Shown one piece after another: positions 27,746-37,413 of a stretch of 64,000 nt of DNA; within the stretch, counting starts at the first letter, position 1, and each line of letters begins with the position of its first letter. A program made the position numbers and the translations under genes. The stretch comes from Bacteroides bouchesdurhonensis (lineage in GTDB: Bacteria; Bacteroidota; Bacteroidia; Bacteroidales; Bacteroidaceae), in contig NZ_LT707006.1 in assembly GCF_900155865.1 (NCBI RefSeq), positions 3,574,577 through 3,638,576 on the forward strand. Reading direction: 5' to 3'. Under the pieces are notes generated by a model. That model was not told where the DNA came from, made no database searches, and saw only the letters and a program-made list of their open reading frames with translations.

Positions 27746-28459
27746 CTACACAAATTTTTCCCTTTTCTGTAAATTCAGCAACCCAATCATCGCCCAGATT
27801 ACACTAGCAGAAAAAAGGAATATACGATTTTTGATGAGGACACTTTCCCATATCATCGGATGAAAACCTTCAGGCATACTAAAAGGATTCAACATGACAT
27901 TCCAGAAAGAACGATCCATGTCATTCATTCTACTAACAAAAATTAAAACAATACCTATGATAATCATTAGTACGGCTGTCCCATTTCCACTGCGTGTAAT
28001 AGTAGAAAGCATAAAAGCCATATTTCCGAAGAAAAGCACCGGAAACATCAACTGTAAAGACATCTCAAGCGGATTGACCGGATACAATAAAATAATAGCC
28101 ACATATGAAAAGACAATTAAAATGACAAAAATAGCTACATATATCATAAGTAACCGCACCCCCCATACTTTATATTTATAATCCGGAATACCAAAAAGGA
28201 TTTCCAATATCCGACTATCTTCGTCATTTTGAATACCGAACACAGCCGGATAGAAAATAAGCAATATACATGGAAATAGAAGGATACCATAGATAAGTCC
28301 TTCATTAATTTCCTCTCGTTTCCATGCATTCTGGAACATAAAAAAGGCAAAAAAGCTAAATGCCGCCAAAAGAAACCAGATAAACTTCCCGGCAAATATA
28401 ATCTTCAGGTTATATTTGACAACTTTGGGCAACAACTGTATAATTTGATTCAATGTCAT
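27746..28459 (-). CDS. ABC-2-type transporter permease (small)
   Basis: A 237-residue integral membrane protein with six apparent transmembrane segments (roughly 25-45, 60-80, 105-135, 140-160, 165-190, 215-235), the layout of ABC-2 permeases such as those serving bacteriocin or copper (NosY-like) ABC systems. The motif NDEDSRILEILFGIP resembles the coupling region. I take ATG 28459, which has an AGAAGAGAAGG purine tract just upstream; an in-frame TTG at 28498 would overlap the preceding gene. It directly follows the RND-ABC fusion gene and is the natural membrane partner of the fused ATPase. The fifteen-base gap implies a shared transcript. Confidence 0.75.
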   Translation of the reverse strand: MTLNQIIQLLPKVVKYNLKIIFAGKFIWFLLAAFSFFAFFMFQNAWKREEINEGLIYGILLFPCILLIFYPAVFGIQNDEDSRILEILFGIPDYKYKVWGVRLLMIYVAIFVILIVFSYVAIILLYPVNPLEMSLQLMFPVLFFGNMAFMLSTITRSGNGTAVLMIIIGIVLIFVSRMNDMDRSFWNVMLNPFSMPEGFHPMIWESVLIKNRIFLFSASVIWAMIGLLNLQKREKFV

Positions 28460-28473
28460 ATCCTTCTCTTCTT

Positions 28474-31400
28474 TTAATTCATATTCTTCAATAGACAAAG
28501 ATAAGCGTCTTCCAAATTAGCTTCTACTTCCACAGCTCCCTCATAAGGTTGATCTATAGAAAGATAACGTACCAAAATAGAGTCATCTTGTTGAATATGA
28601 TGTATTACCAATGATTTATCCAGCACCTTTTCAAATTCTGTCTTATCAATACTAAACTGCCATACTTTGCCATTAGCCATTTCCACCATGTCCGAAGGAT
28701 TACCAAAGTACTTCAGTTCACCTTTATTGATCACCACCACCTGATTACAAGAACTGGATATATCTTCAATGATATGAGTAGAGAAAATAACCACACGGTC
28801 TTTACTCAACTCGACCAATAGATTACGGAAACGTATACGCTCACGCGGGTCCAACCCTGCCGTAGGCTCATCTACAACCAGAATACGTGGTAAATGGAGT
28901 AAGATAAGCGCAATACCGATACGTTGCTTCATACCGCCTGAGAATGAACCGATTTTTTCATCTTTCCGTTCATACATATGCACTGCTTTCAGAACATAAT
29001 CCAAACGTTCCTTACGTAACTTTCCATCAACAATGCCTTTCAATATAGCCTGATAATCAAGAAATTCCCACGATGTCATATTTTCGTAAGTACCAAATTC
29101 CTGGGGCAGAAATCCTATCAAGCTCTGCAATTCTTCCCTATAGATACGAGTATCAAGACCATTGATCCATATGCTTCCATAACTTTGTTCAAATATTCCA
29201 CAGATCACGCGCATCAGAGTTGACTTTCCGGCTCCATTAGGTCCCAACAAGCCGAACATACCTGTTTGAATCTCAAACGACACGCCACGCAATGCTTTGA
29301 AAGGTTTGCGCCGCTTTCCAATCAATGGAACACTTTTTACCATACGGAAATAGGAACGGCGAAGTCCTGCATAACGTCCGGACACGCGCTCAATATTTAT
29401 ATTATGATCATATAAATACTGAGAAGTAACATAAATGGCAATACCTACAAACCACAACAATCCGATCATGATCACCAGACCGTTATTTTCCATCTTCCTG
29501 AATAACTCAAACAATATTATAGGAGGAAGACTCCAGAATATCGCACGATTGAACATCTTCACCCATTTACTATTCTCGTAACGATAATACAAATAAGAAC
29601 GCACTTTCCTCCACAAATACAGAACAGATGCATAAATTGCAAAGGAGAATAAGAATATCCAGAGTCTGTTTTGAATAAAGAAATAAGTGAAATAAATGCC
29701 GAATACCAGAATGCCAAATTGCCACAATACATTCACAAAATCTTTCAATGAATGATATTCATTACTCAATCCCAAATGCTTACGTATTTGCAATCCACTA
29801 TGCCATTGACGGCTAAAACGCCCCGGCCAATCATATATTTTAACCAAATTCCTGACAGAGATATGTATCTCCTCACTCGGATCTATTACCTTCGATTTTG
29901 CTCGTCTAAGACTAGTCTGTGCAAAATAGGTCATGCCCGGTATACCTGCAATTAATGCTACCAGATAGATTGTTTGCCAGAGCATTCCATCGGCATACAA
30001 CCAAATACTAATTATACCGACTACAAAAAGAATAAGATGAGTGATCCATATCTTAAGGGATAATGAACGATACCACTGAAGCACATTCTCCAACCCCATA
30101 CAGACAGTAGGAATTAAAATCAACGTCAATAAAGCAGAGAAAAGAAGTCCGCCGATTACTGTAATCGCAAATGGAGCACCAATAGCTCCTGCATACTCTG
30201 TATCTCCCATAGCCAACGGAAGCATAGCAGCAATCGTTGTGATGGAGGTAATCAAAATCGGACGAATACGGGACATACCGGCAGTCATCAACGCTCTGTT
30301 ACGGCGATATCCCCTTGAGCGCAAAATATTAGCGTAATCGATCAATATAATTCCGTTATTAACAACCACTCCCAACAATATCAAAAACCCTGTCAATGTA
30401 TTCGCATTCATTAAGCTATTACCAGTAAGGAGCAGTGCCAATAAAGAACCGATAGCAGCCAATGGTATAGTAAAAAGCAATACAAAAGGCGTCACGACAG
30501 ACTCAAAAACAGAAGCAAGAATCATAAAGATCAGGATAAATGCTGCCAATATGAGAAACTTGAAATCCCCGAACTCATCCTCTTCATGAAATACTTGCAC
30601 AGCCACTCCGGCGGGAAGGTTATAGTTAGCAATCAACTGATCAATATCAGAACGGTATCCTTCCAGCAAATCCTTTGAAGACTGAACATCTCTTGGGAAA
30701 TTATAATATACCTCAATCTGCTTATCCTGATTGACACGTATAATCCGAGAACGTCCACGACCATAGTTAATGGTTGATATATCTTCCAAGTTATGTATAC
30801 CGCCATTGGCATTCTCTATTTGAACAGCCCGTAAATCATCTACTGTTTTTTCCTTTTGAGCTTTTTCTTTTGCCTCCTCTTCAGTTTCTTCTTCCGGTAT
30901 TTCGTCACGAATGATAATATCATACGTATCATCTCCTACCTTAAAAGTAGCTTCTGAAGAAAACTCACGATTGAGCGATGTCAATCCCGAAGTTATATTG
31001 TTGCGGTTAATATCATAAGTAGTCAGTAAAATCGGATCAAAATTCAGATTTATTTCCGGTTGCCGGGGAGTAAAAGATACGTGAGTACCTTGCACAAAAT
31101 CCTGTCCATCCAATAAATAACGTATCTCCTCAGCTACCATTTGCATCATCTCAAAATCAGCCCCTCGGATAACAACCCGTTCTCGATTATTTCCTATACC
31201 CAATAAACGCATAAAACCACCGAGACTACTCAGAGCAGAATTATCTCCCCCCCCTCCCATGGGATCAGAAACATATATCTCAGCTCCGTTTATGTTTGAG
31301 ACTTTACCCTGTACATCCGATTTGATATCCGCTATTTTCCGTTTAGCTATTTTCTGATAATCTTCTTGCAAAACAAGGGTGAGAGTTGCCTCTTTTTCCC

Positions 31401-33183
31401 GAACACGACAAATCAAATCTTTCTTTTCGGGTACATCAGCCAAACGTTCTTCCAATAATCGAACGATCTTATCTGTATTTTCAAGAGTACTTCCGGTATT
31501 CATCATTACACTAATATCGAACCGGTCAGATTCTACTTCTTTCATCTGCTGCACATTCAATGTCAGCGATAGTATGAGAGTTGTAAAAAGCAAAACTACA
31601 GATCCGAAAATAGTGACCCCGGGATTGCGCATGCAAGTCTTTAATAAAACCAGATAAATCTGTATCGGACGTTGCACGATCGATACCTTTTCATAAATGA
31701 TACTATTACCGTTTTTCTTTTTCAAGATCAGATAAGTAACCATGGGAATGAAAAGCAAAGCAACAAATAAAGAAACAGTCAAGGTAGAGATAATAGAAAC
31801 TCCGATATGATGGCCGATTAGCTTGATCAAGAAATTATCGGAAAAGACAAACGGCAAAAATACAGTAATTGTGGTCAGCGTAGCTGCCACAATAGAACGC
31901 CATACCTCTTTGGTTCCTTGAGTAACCGAACGTTCGGGTGTACAACCACTCCCTGACAAACGATAAATATTTTCAAGCACCACAACACTGTTATCCAACA
32001 ACATTCCGATCGCCAGTGCCATTCCTACCAATGTAAGACTATTGATAGTAATTCCTGAAGCATAAAAGAAGTTGAAAGCCGTATAAACAGAGATAGGAAT
32101 AGAAAGTGCAATAAAAAATACCAACCGTATATTTTTCAAGAAAAGCCAAAGGATAAACACAGCTAACAAACCACCCACTAACGCCAAGTTAATGATTTGA
32201 TTGATATTATCCTCCATAGTTTCCGCTTTATTCTCCTGCACTACTATTTCCAGATCAAGTGGAGTCAACTTCTCATTCAGCGTATCCACCACATCGGAAA
32301 CACGATGTGAAAGTTCAATCAGGTTAGCTTGCGAATCATTAATCAAGGCAACCGAAACAGCTTCCTTCCCATTAACACGACTATAAGTAGTTTCTTCCTT
32401 CAAATCAAAAAATACCGTAGCCACATCTTTCAGTAAAATAGGTCCCGGTGCCACAACAATATTCTCCAAATCAGCCACTTCCGTATACATAGCATTGACA
32501 TGGACGAAATTCTTACTATCCGGTTCATTAGCAAAACCTACAAATGTTTTTTCCTGTGTGTTTTGCGAAAGAAGACCGCTTATTTTGGATGGCGTGAGGT
32601 TCAAGGCCTTACATGTTTCCGGATTGAGACGCACCTCAATAGCCTTTTGCCGTCCTCCATATACATTGACAGAAGCTACCCCATCTATATTCTCCAGGTC
32701 AGGACGAATATGATCATCCACTAAATTTCTGACGCGGTCGGTTCCACCGGAACCGCGCACCTGAAGTACCATAAAGTTATTACTCATTTGAGCAATATCA
32801 ACTTTCTGTACCTGCACGGTAAAGCCACTAGGAAACGAAGCGGCAATCTCGTTCACCTTCTCCTGTAGTTTAAGAGAAGTCATCTTAAAGTTGATATTCT
32901 TCTTAAAATCAATTTGTATGCTCGACTGTCTCCTGTCAATCCTAGATTGCAGCTTGTCTACTCCCCCTATCGCACTGACGGCCCCTTCGAGTGGAATGAC
33001 GATTTCCGACTCTACATACGAAGGATCCATATCTTGCTGTGACGAAACTTGAATAAACAATACCGGAAGTTCCGCATTAGGCAGCAACTCCACCGGAAGC
33101 TGTTTATACGACACATAACCTAAAAGGCTAAGTGCAATAAACAGCATACAAATCGTAATTCTCCTATTTAGTAAAAAGTTCAT
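28474..33183 (-). CDS. RND efflux permease fused to an ABC ATPase domain
   Basis: A single 1569-residue frame. Residues 1 to about 1030 are an RND permease: N-terminal TM1, PNAELPVLFIQVSS, TM4 motif GMLLDNSVVVLENIY (one acidic residue instead of the usual two) and GVVVNNGIILIDYANI near the TM10 region. Residues about 1040-1260 contain several extra hydrophobic segments. Residues about 1285-1569 are a complete ABC ATPase with Walker A GPNGAGKS (1314-1321), signature SFSGGMKQR, Walker B ILVVDEPTAGLD and a switch histidine in STHII. The ATPase closely resembles the stand-alone ATPase encoded at the start of the operon. No frameshift or stop divides the parts. The gene starts 2 bases after the other RND gene ends. 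Confidence 0.9.
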   Translation of the reverse strand: MNFLLNRRITICMLFIALSLLGYVSYKQLPVELLPNAELPVLFIQVSSQQDMDPSYVESEIVIPLEGAVSAIGGVDKLQSRIDRRQSSIQIDFKKNINFKMTSLKLQEKVNEIAASFPSGFTVQVQKVDIAQMSNNFMVLQVRGSGGTDRVRNLVDDHIRPDLENIDGVASVNVYGGRQKAIEVRLNPETCKALNLTPSKISGLLSQNTQEKTFVGFANEPDSKNFVHVNAMYTEVADLENIVVAPGPILLKDVATVFFDLKEETTYSRVNGKEAVSVALINDSQANLIELSHRVSDVVDTLNEKLTPLDLEIVVQENKAETMEDNINQIINLALVGGLLAVFILWLFLKNIRLVFFIALSIPISVYTAFNFFYASGITINSLTLVGMALAIGMLLDNSVVVLENIYRLSGSGCTPERSVTQGTKEVWRSIVAATLTTITVFLPFVFSDNFLIKLIGHHIGVSIISTLTVSLFVALLFIPMVTYLILKKKNGNSIIYEKVSIVQRPIQIYLVLLKTCMRNPGVTIFGSVVLLFTTLILSLTLNVQQMKEVESDRFDISVMMNTGSTLENTDKIVRLLEERLADVPEKKDLICRVREKEATLTLVLQEDYQKIAKRKIADIKSDVQGKVSNINGAEIYVSDPMGGGGDNSALSSLGGFMRLLGIGNNRERVVIRGADFEMMQMVAEEIRYLLDGQDFVQGTHVSFTPRQPEINLNFDPILLTTYDINRNNITSGLTSLNREFSSEATFKVGDDTYDIIIRDEIPEEETEEEAKEKAQKEKTVDDLRAVQIENANGGIHNLEDISTINYGRGRSRIIRVNQDKQIEVYYNFPRDVQSSKDLLEGYRSDIDQLIANYNLPAGVAVQVFHEEDEFGDFKFLILAAFILIFMILASVFESVVTPFVLLFTIPLAAIGSLLALLLTGNSLMNANTLTGFLILLGVVVNNGIILIDYANILRSRGYRRNRALMTAGMSRIRPILITSITTIAAMLPLAMGDTEYAGAIGAPFAITVIGGLLFSALLTLILIPTVCMGLENVLQWYRSLSLKIWITHLILFVVGIISIWLYADGMLWQTIYLVALIAGIPGMTYFAQTSLRRAKSKVIDPSEEIHISVRNLVKIYDWPGRFSRQWHSGLQIRKHLGLSNEYHSLKDFVNVLWQFGILVFGIYFTYFFIQNRLWIFLFSFAIYASVLYLWRKVRSYLYYRYENSKWVKMFNRAIFWSLPPIILFELFRKMENNGLVIMIGLLWFVGIAIYVTSQYLYDHNINIERVSGRYAGLRRSYFRMVKSVPLIGKRRKPFKALRGVSFEIQTGMFGLLGPNGAGKSTLMRVICGIFEQSYGSIWINGLDTRIYREELQSLIGFLPQEFGTYENMTSWEFLDYQAILKGIVDGKLRKERLDYVLKAVHMYERKDEKIGSFSGGMKQRIGIALILLHLPRILVVDEPTAGLDPRERIRFRNLLVELSKDRVVIFSTHIIEDISSSCNQVVVINKGELKYFGNPSDMVEMANGKVWQFSIDKTEFEKVLDKSLVIHHIQQDDSILVRYLSIDQPYEGAVEVEANLEDAYLCLLKNMN

Positions 33184-33185
33184 CT

Positions 33186-36100
33186 TTAGCTGTTTTTAGT
33201 TCGGTGATTTATACGCCTTTTGAGTTTTTCCAAGACATAATATACACAAGGGATAACCATCAAGCTCATCAAAGTAGAAGTAACCAAACCTCCAATTACA
33301 GCAATAGCCATCGGCGAACGCAGAGAAGCACCTTCACCAAAATCAAATGTCATCGGAAGCATCGCCAAAACAGTAGTCAGCGTAGTCATAATAATAGGTC
33401 TGATACGTTGTTGTCCCGCTTCCACAATCGCATCGGTCAATTCCATTCCCGCCTGGCTAAGCTGATTGATACGGTCTACTAAAATGATAGAGTTATTGAC
33501 AGCAATACCTCCCAACATCACAATACCGATGACCCCCATCATGTTAATGGTTGTTCCTGTAATGAAGAAAAGTAAAATAGCACCTACTACAGCTAATGGA
33601 ATAGTCAACAGAATCGTGAAAGGATGCAATAATGATTCGAACTGAGAAGCCATCACCATATAGACAAGCACTACAGAGAGTATCAGAGCAAACAATAGGC
33701 TATTCATAGACTCCTGTCTCTTCTCCTCTTCTCCGGTTACCGTAATAGTATAATTTGCAGGCAGGTCAATTTCCTTAACCGTTTGACGTACCTCCTCTGC
33801 TACTTTATCCAGTGACTTACTGGCATCCATATTCGCCATTACTTTACCAATGCGGCTCTGATTGCGGCGCAATATCTCTTTAGGAGCCTGCCCATGAGTA
33901 ATTGTGGCAACTTCCTGTAATAAAAACTCTTGTGTACCACTTTTGATTACGAGCGACCCAAGCGAACTCAAAGGTATGTCCGGAACTTTAATTACGATAT
34001 CACGCATCTCCCCGCGATATTCCATTTTTCCAACCTCCTTGCCACTTAATTGCTGCTTTAACTGTTCAATAACTGTAGCCACACTTAAGTTGTTAATGCC
34101 AGCTATGGTACGGTTAATGGAAATGACAACTTCTGGTGCGCCATCTTCTATAGAAGTACTTACATCATATAGCCCGTTTACTCCCAACATTTTATCTTTT
34201 ACCTCTTCAGTGATTTCTGCGATCTCATCCAGTTCCTCACCTTTAACCTCCACAATGATAGGAGCTCCTTCACTACCTAAAAGCGAGCTCAAAGAGTTCT
34301 CATCCTGCCGGATCGTTACTTCCAACCCATCAGGATTCTTCGCAGACTCAACGAATTGAGCAATTACCTTTTCTGATGAAAGAGCACATTCCGGCGAAAG
34401 AATCACTTTCATCATTGCCGTATTTTCTCCCTCAAAGATCGCATTTTCAGACCCGCTTCCTTCTCCGACGTGACTATATACCGTACACAATGAATCACCT
34501 CCGACAATAGTATATAACAAATCTTCTAAATTGCCTACCGCCGCAGAAGTACGTTCCATCTGTGTACCTTCCGGCATTTTAACGACAGCTGTAAAAGCTT
34601 TGCTCTCAGTTCGAGGCATAAATTCAGTTCCAATATACGGAGTCAGCAAACCTGTTACGATAAGTAATAATATTGCAGTGCCAATCACCCACCAACGATG
34701 ATGAACCAAATTACGAAGTATTTTGCTATATCCCGTCATCCGGATTGATTTCACCTCCTCCATCTTCACTTTCTTACCGGAAAGCTGGATATAGAGCATC
34801 GGTATCACCAAAATAGCTACGAATAAAGAAGACAAAAGTGAAAAAGTAACCGTCCACGCTTGATCCTTGAACAATTCACCTGAAGCTCCGTGAAGATAAA
34901 CGATCGGAAGAAATACGACAATAGTCGTCAAAGTAGAAGCTATTACCGCATTGGCAACCTCAGCAGTTCCCGTAATAGCAGCCTCCTTGGCACTCAGCCC
35001 TTTCTCCTGATTTCGGAAAATACTTTCTATCACTACAATGGCATTATCCACCAACATACCTGCACCAAGAGCAAGTCCTCCCAACGTCATAATATTCAAT
35101 GTAAGTCCATTGAAGAACATCAGATTGAAAGTAGCCACAATCGAAATTGGAATAGCAAGACTGACAATTAATGTCGTCCCCATTCGACGAAGGAATATGA
35201 ACAATACAACAATAGCAAGAACTACCCCCAATAAAGCACTACTTTTTACCTCCCCAATCGCACTTTTTATAAACGTACCTTGATTAGAGATCACTTGAAA
35301 ATGATAACCGGGGAGTGCACTCTCTATTACAGCCAACTTACGGGTTACCTCATCCACCACTTTCACCGTATTAAAACGCATCTCTTTATAAATAGACAAA
35401 CCGATGCTACGCTGACCATTGATACGAACGATATTCTCCGGACGAGCATTCATAAACTGCACAGTTGCTATTTCTTTCAAAAAGATAGGTGCTTTATTTG
35501 CATCAGCAGCTTCGGAAGAGTTGTTTCCAGAAGTGCTTTGTTGCTGCACCGGCTTGTAACCCACAATCAGATTCTCAAAATCAGCCTCCGTTGTGAACAA
35601 ACTTGAACTCTTTACTAAATATTGCAGCCCTAGTTCACTAACCTGCCCCCCGGATATACTCTGGTTGTTTGATTCGATACGGGAAGCGACATCCTCTATC
35701 TTTAGCTGGAATGCGTTTAGTTTATAAGGATCTGTTTGAATAGTCAACGTACTCACTTCCTCTCCCGAAAGAGTAACTTCGGCAACCCCCTCCAAGCGGA
35801 TCAATTCATTCCGGATATAACTTTCGGCTATTTTCCGCAGTTCCGCCATATCTGTAATACTCTGATGCGACATACCTACCAGCACTACGGGTGACAGATT
35901 GGCATCATGCTGAGTAATTTTCAACTCAGTGATATCCTTGTTTTGAGCGAATGGATTCATCGCTTTCTGTAAATCGAGGAAAGCTTCATCCATATCTTTT
36001 GTCCAAGTATACTCAACAGTGATTCGAGCAGTTCCCGCCTTGATCACGGAAGAAACCTGCGTAACATCACTCTGCCGGATAGCCATAGACTCCATATTCT

Positions 36101-36296
36101 TCACAAATTGTTTTTCGATTTCCTCAGGAGGACGTTCGCCAGCCTTCAGCTCGATAAACAAGCGTGGATTGTTCAGATCGGGCAATAAGTCTACACTCAA
36201 TTGATCGTATGATACTTTTCCCAACAACAAAAGGGCAAATACAATCATACAAATCGTAACCGGATTGCCTACTGCAAATTTGATTATATTCTTCAT
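33186..36296 (-). CDS. RND efflux permease
   Basis: A 1036-residue inner-membrane pump with the standard RND plan: TM1, two periplasmic domains, and twelve TM helices in two sets. TM4 reads GMLVDNAIVVIESIF, again with a single aspartate; the late GGIAVNNSIILVDRINQL segment corresponds to TM10, where the lysine of AcrB is replaced by asparagine. Two different RND chains in one operon suggest a mixed trimer, as in MdtBC. It lies 48 bases after the adaptor gene and 2 bases before the RND-ABC fusion, so translation with the latter is probably coupled. It belongs to a different subgroup from the HAE-1 pump at 17.5-20.6 kb. Confidence 0.92.
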   Translation of the reverse strand: MKNIIKFAVGNPVTICMIVFALLLLGKVSYDQLSVDLLPDLNNPRLFIELKAGERPPEEIEKQFVKNMESMAIRQSDVTQVSSVIKAGTARITVEYTWTKDMDEAFLDLQKAMNPFAQNKDITELKITQHDANLSPVVLVGMSHQSITDMAELRKIAESYIRNELIRLEGVAEVTLSGEEVSTLTIQTDPYKLNAFQLKIEDVASRIESNNQSISGGQVSELGLQYLVKSSSLFTTEADFENLIVGYKPVQQQSTSGNNSSEAADANKAPIFLKEIATVQFMNARPENIVRINGQRSIGLSIYKEMRFNTVKVVDEVTRKLAVIESALPGYHFQVISNQGTFIKSAIGEVKSSALLGVVLAIVVLFIFLRRMGTTLIVSLAIPISIVATFNLMFFNGLTLNIMTLGGLALGAGMLVDNAIVVIESIFRNQEKGLSAKEAAITGTAEVANAVIASTLTTIVVFLPIVYLHGASGELFKDQAWTVTFSLLSSLFVAILVIPMLYIQLSGKKVKMEEVKSIRMTGYSKILRNLVHHRWWVIGTAILLLIVTGLLTPYIGTEFMPRTESKAFTAVVKMPEGTQMERTSAAVGNLEDLLYTIVGGDSLCTVYSHVGEGSGSENAIFEGENTAMMKVILSPECALSSEKVIAQFVESAKNPDGLEVTIRQDENSLSSLLGSEGAPIIVEVKGEELDEIAEITEEVKDKMLGVNGLYDVSTSIEDGAPEVVISINRTIAGINNLSVATVIEQLKQQLSGKEVGKMEYRGEMRDIVIKVPDIPLSSLGSLVIKSGTQEFLLQEVATITHGQAPKEILRRNQSRIGKVMANMDASKSLDKVAEEVRQTVKEIDLPANYTITVTGEEEKRQESMNSLLFALILSVVLVYMVMASQFESLLHPFTILLTIPLAVVGAILLFFITGTTINMMGVIGIVMLGGIAVNNSIILVDRINQLSQAGMELTDAIVEAGQQRIRPIIMTTLTTVLAMLPMTFDFGEGASLRSPMAIAVIGGLVTSTLMSLMVIPCVYYVLEKLKRRINHRTKNS

Positions 36297-36344
36297 ACGT
36301 GTTTCCTATTTTTGAGAGGTGTGTTTGTTCATCAGACTAACAAA

Positions 36345-37406
36345 TTACTTTTGGATTTTCACTTTTGCGTCTTCTTTCAATGTCTCAAAACCTCTCACTA
36401 CCAGATTATCGTTCACATTAAGACCGGACAAAACTTCAATGTTATATTCATCCTCCAAACCGGTTTCCAGATTACGTATCTTTGCAGTATTCTTTTCAAC
36501 TACATATACATATTTACGACGACGATTAGACAAAATGACGTCTTTGGAAATAATAATAGAACTATCAGCTCTATCCACCACAATGTCTGCTTTGGCAAAC
36601 ATCCCCGGTCGCAGTTTCAGCTGATCATTATCAATCAGGACTTTTCCCTTAAAAGTACGCGTCTCTGTACTGATTGCCGGGGATAATTCGCTGATTTTCC
36701 CTCTCAATGTGTCACCAGGTATAGTGTAATGAGTGATATACACCGGTTGTGATTCCTTGACATAACGAATACTGCTTTCCGGCAAATTAATATCCATGTA
36801 CATCTTGTCATAAGCCATCAGACTTACCATTGGTTTACCTTGCTCGACTTTACTGTCGGATGTATAATGAGGTAAATCAACAATAACTCCATCAAATGGA
36901 GCTATTACTTTCATCTTTTCCAGATTAAGCTGAGCATTATCATAATCATAGCGAGCACTGGTCACTTTTACTTCTGAATTCCGCATTTCCCCCACAGTTA
37001 CTCCCCCCTTTTCATAAAGAGCCTTCTGCTTGGTTTGCTCTTGCTCTGCAATCTCAAGACTTAACTTTTTAGCATCAATAGCAATTCCATTTTCATACTC
37101 TCTATCTTCCAATTTAATAATCAGTTGTCCTTTACTTACCCGGTCTCCCATTTTAAAGGGTTTTCCAGTTCTCGGATTGTTCTGAAGTTTATAACTCCCA
37201 CTCATTTCTGAGTTCAAAGACACCCCATAAGTAGGCTGTACAGTCCCAGTTGTATTTATTAATTTACTGATCGATCCTTTTTTAAGTTCGATTACAGATA
37301 CAGGAGTAGCAATGTCATTAGGTGCATTTTGCGGTCTTTGGCCACAGCTCATTAATGATATAGTTACTAATAAAGTAGATGCAATTAAAATGTGATACTG
37401 TTTCAT
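36345..37406 (-). CDS. Efflux RND periplasmic adaptor lipoprotein (MFP)
   Basis: A 353-residue adaptor with a clear lipobox (SLMSCGQ, cysteine 21), so it is anchored in the inner membrane facing the periplasm. It has the half-lipoyl motif FKMGDRVSKGQLIIKLED, a coiled-coil hairpin rich in Lys and Glu (about 100-155), the second half-lipoyl region VIAPFDGVIVDLPHYT and the beta-barrel motif LRPGMFAKADIVVD. It is the only adaptor in the operon, so it must serve both RND chains. It lies 7 bases after the TolC-like gene. Confidence 0.9.
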   Translation of the reverse strand: MKQYHILIASTLLVTISLMSCGQRPQNAPNDIATPVSVIELKKGSISKLINTTGTVQPTYGVSLNSEMSGSYKLQNNPRTGKPFKMGDRVSKGQLIIKLEDREYENGIAIDAKKLSLEIAEQEQTKQKALYEKGGVTVGEMRNSEVKVTSARYDYDNAQLNLEKMKVIAPFDGVIVDLPHYTSDSKVEQGKPMVSLMAYDKMYMDINLPESSIRYVKESQPVYITHYTIPGDTLRGKISELSPAISTETRTFKGKVLIDNDQLKLRPGMFAKADIVVDRADSSIIISKDVILSNRRRKYVYVVEKNTAKIRNLETGLEDEYNIEVLSGLNVNDNLVVRGFETLKEDAKVKIQK

Positions 37407-37413
37407 GGCATGC

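Noticed and set aside
28460-28498. Longer form of the small ABC permease starting at TTG 28498
   Set aside because: It would overlap the preceding gene by 25 bases, and ATG 28459 has a good purine-rich site just upstream.
28474-33183. RND-ABC fusion as an assembly or sequencing error
   Set aside because: The linker is long, in frame and hydrophobic in an orderly manner, and a matching small permease follows; still listed as a test in the findings.
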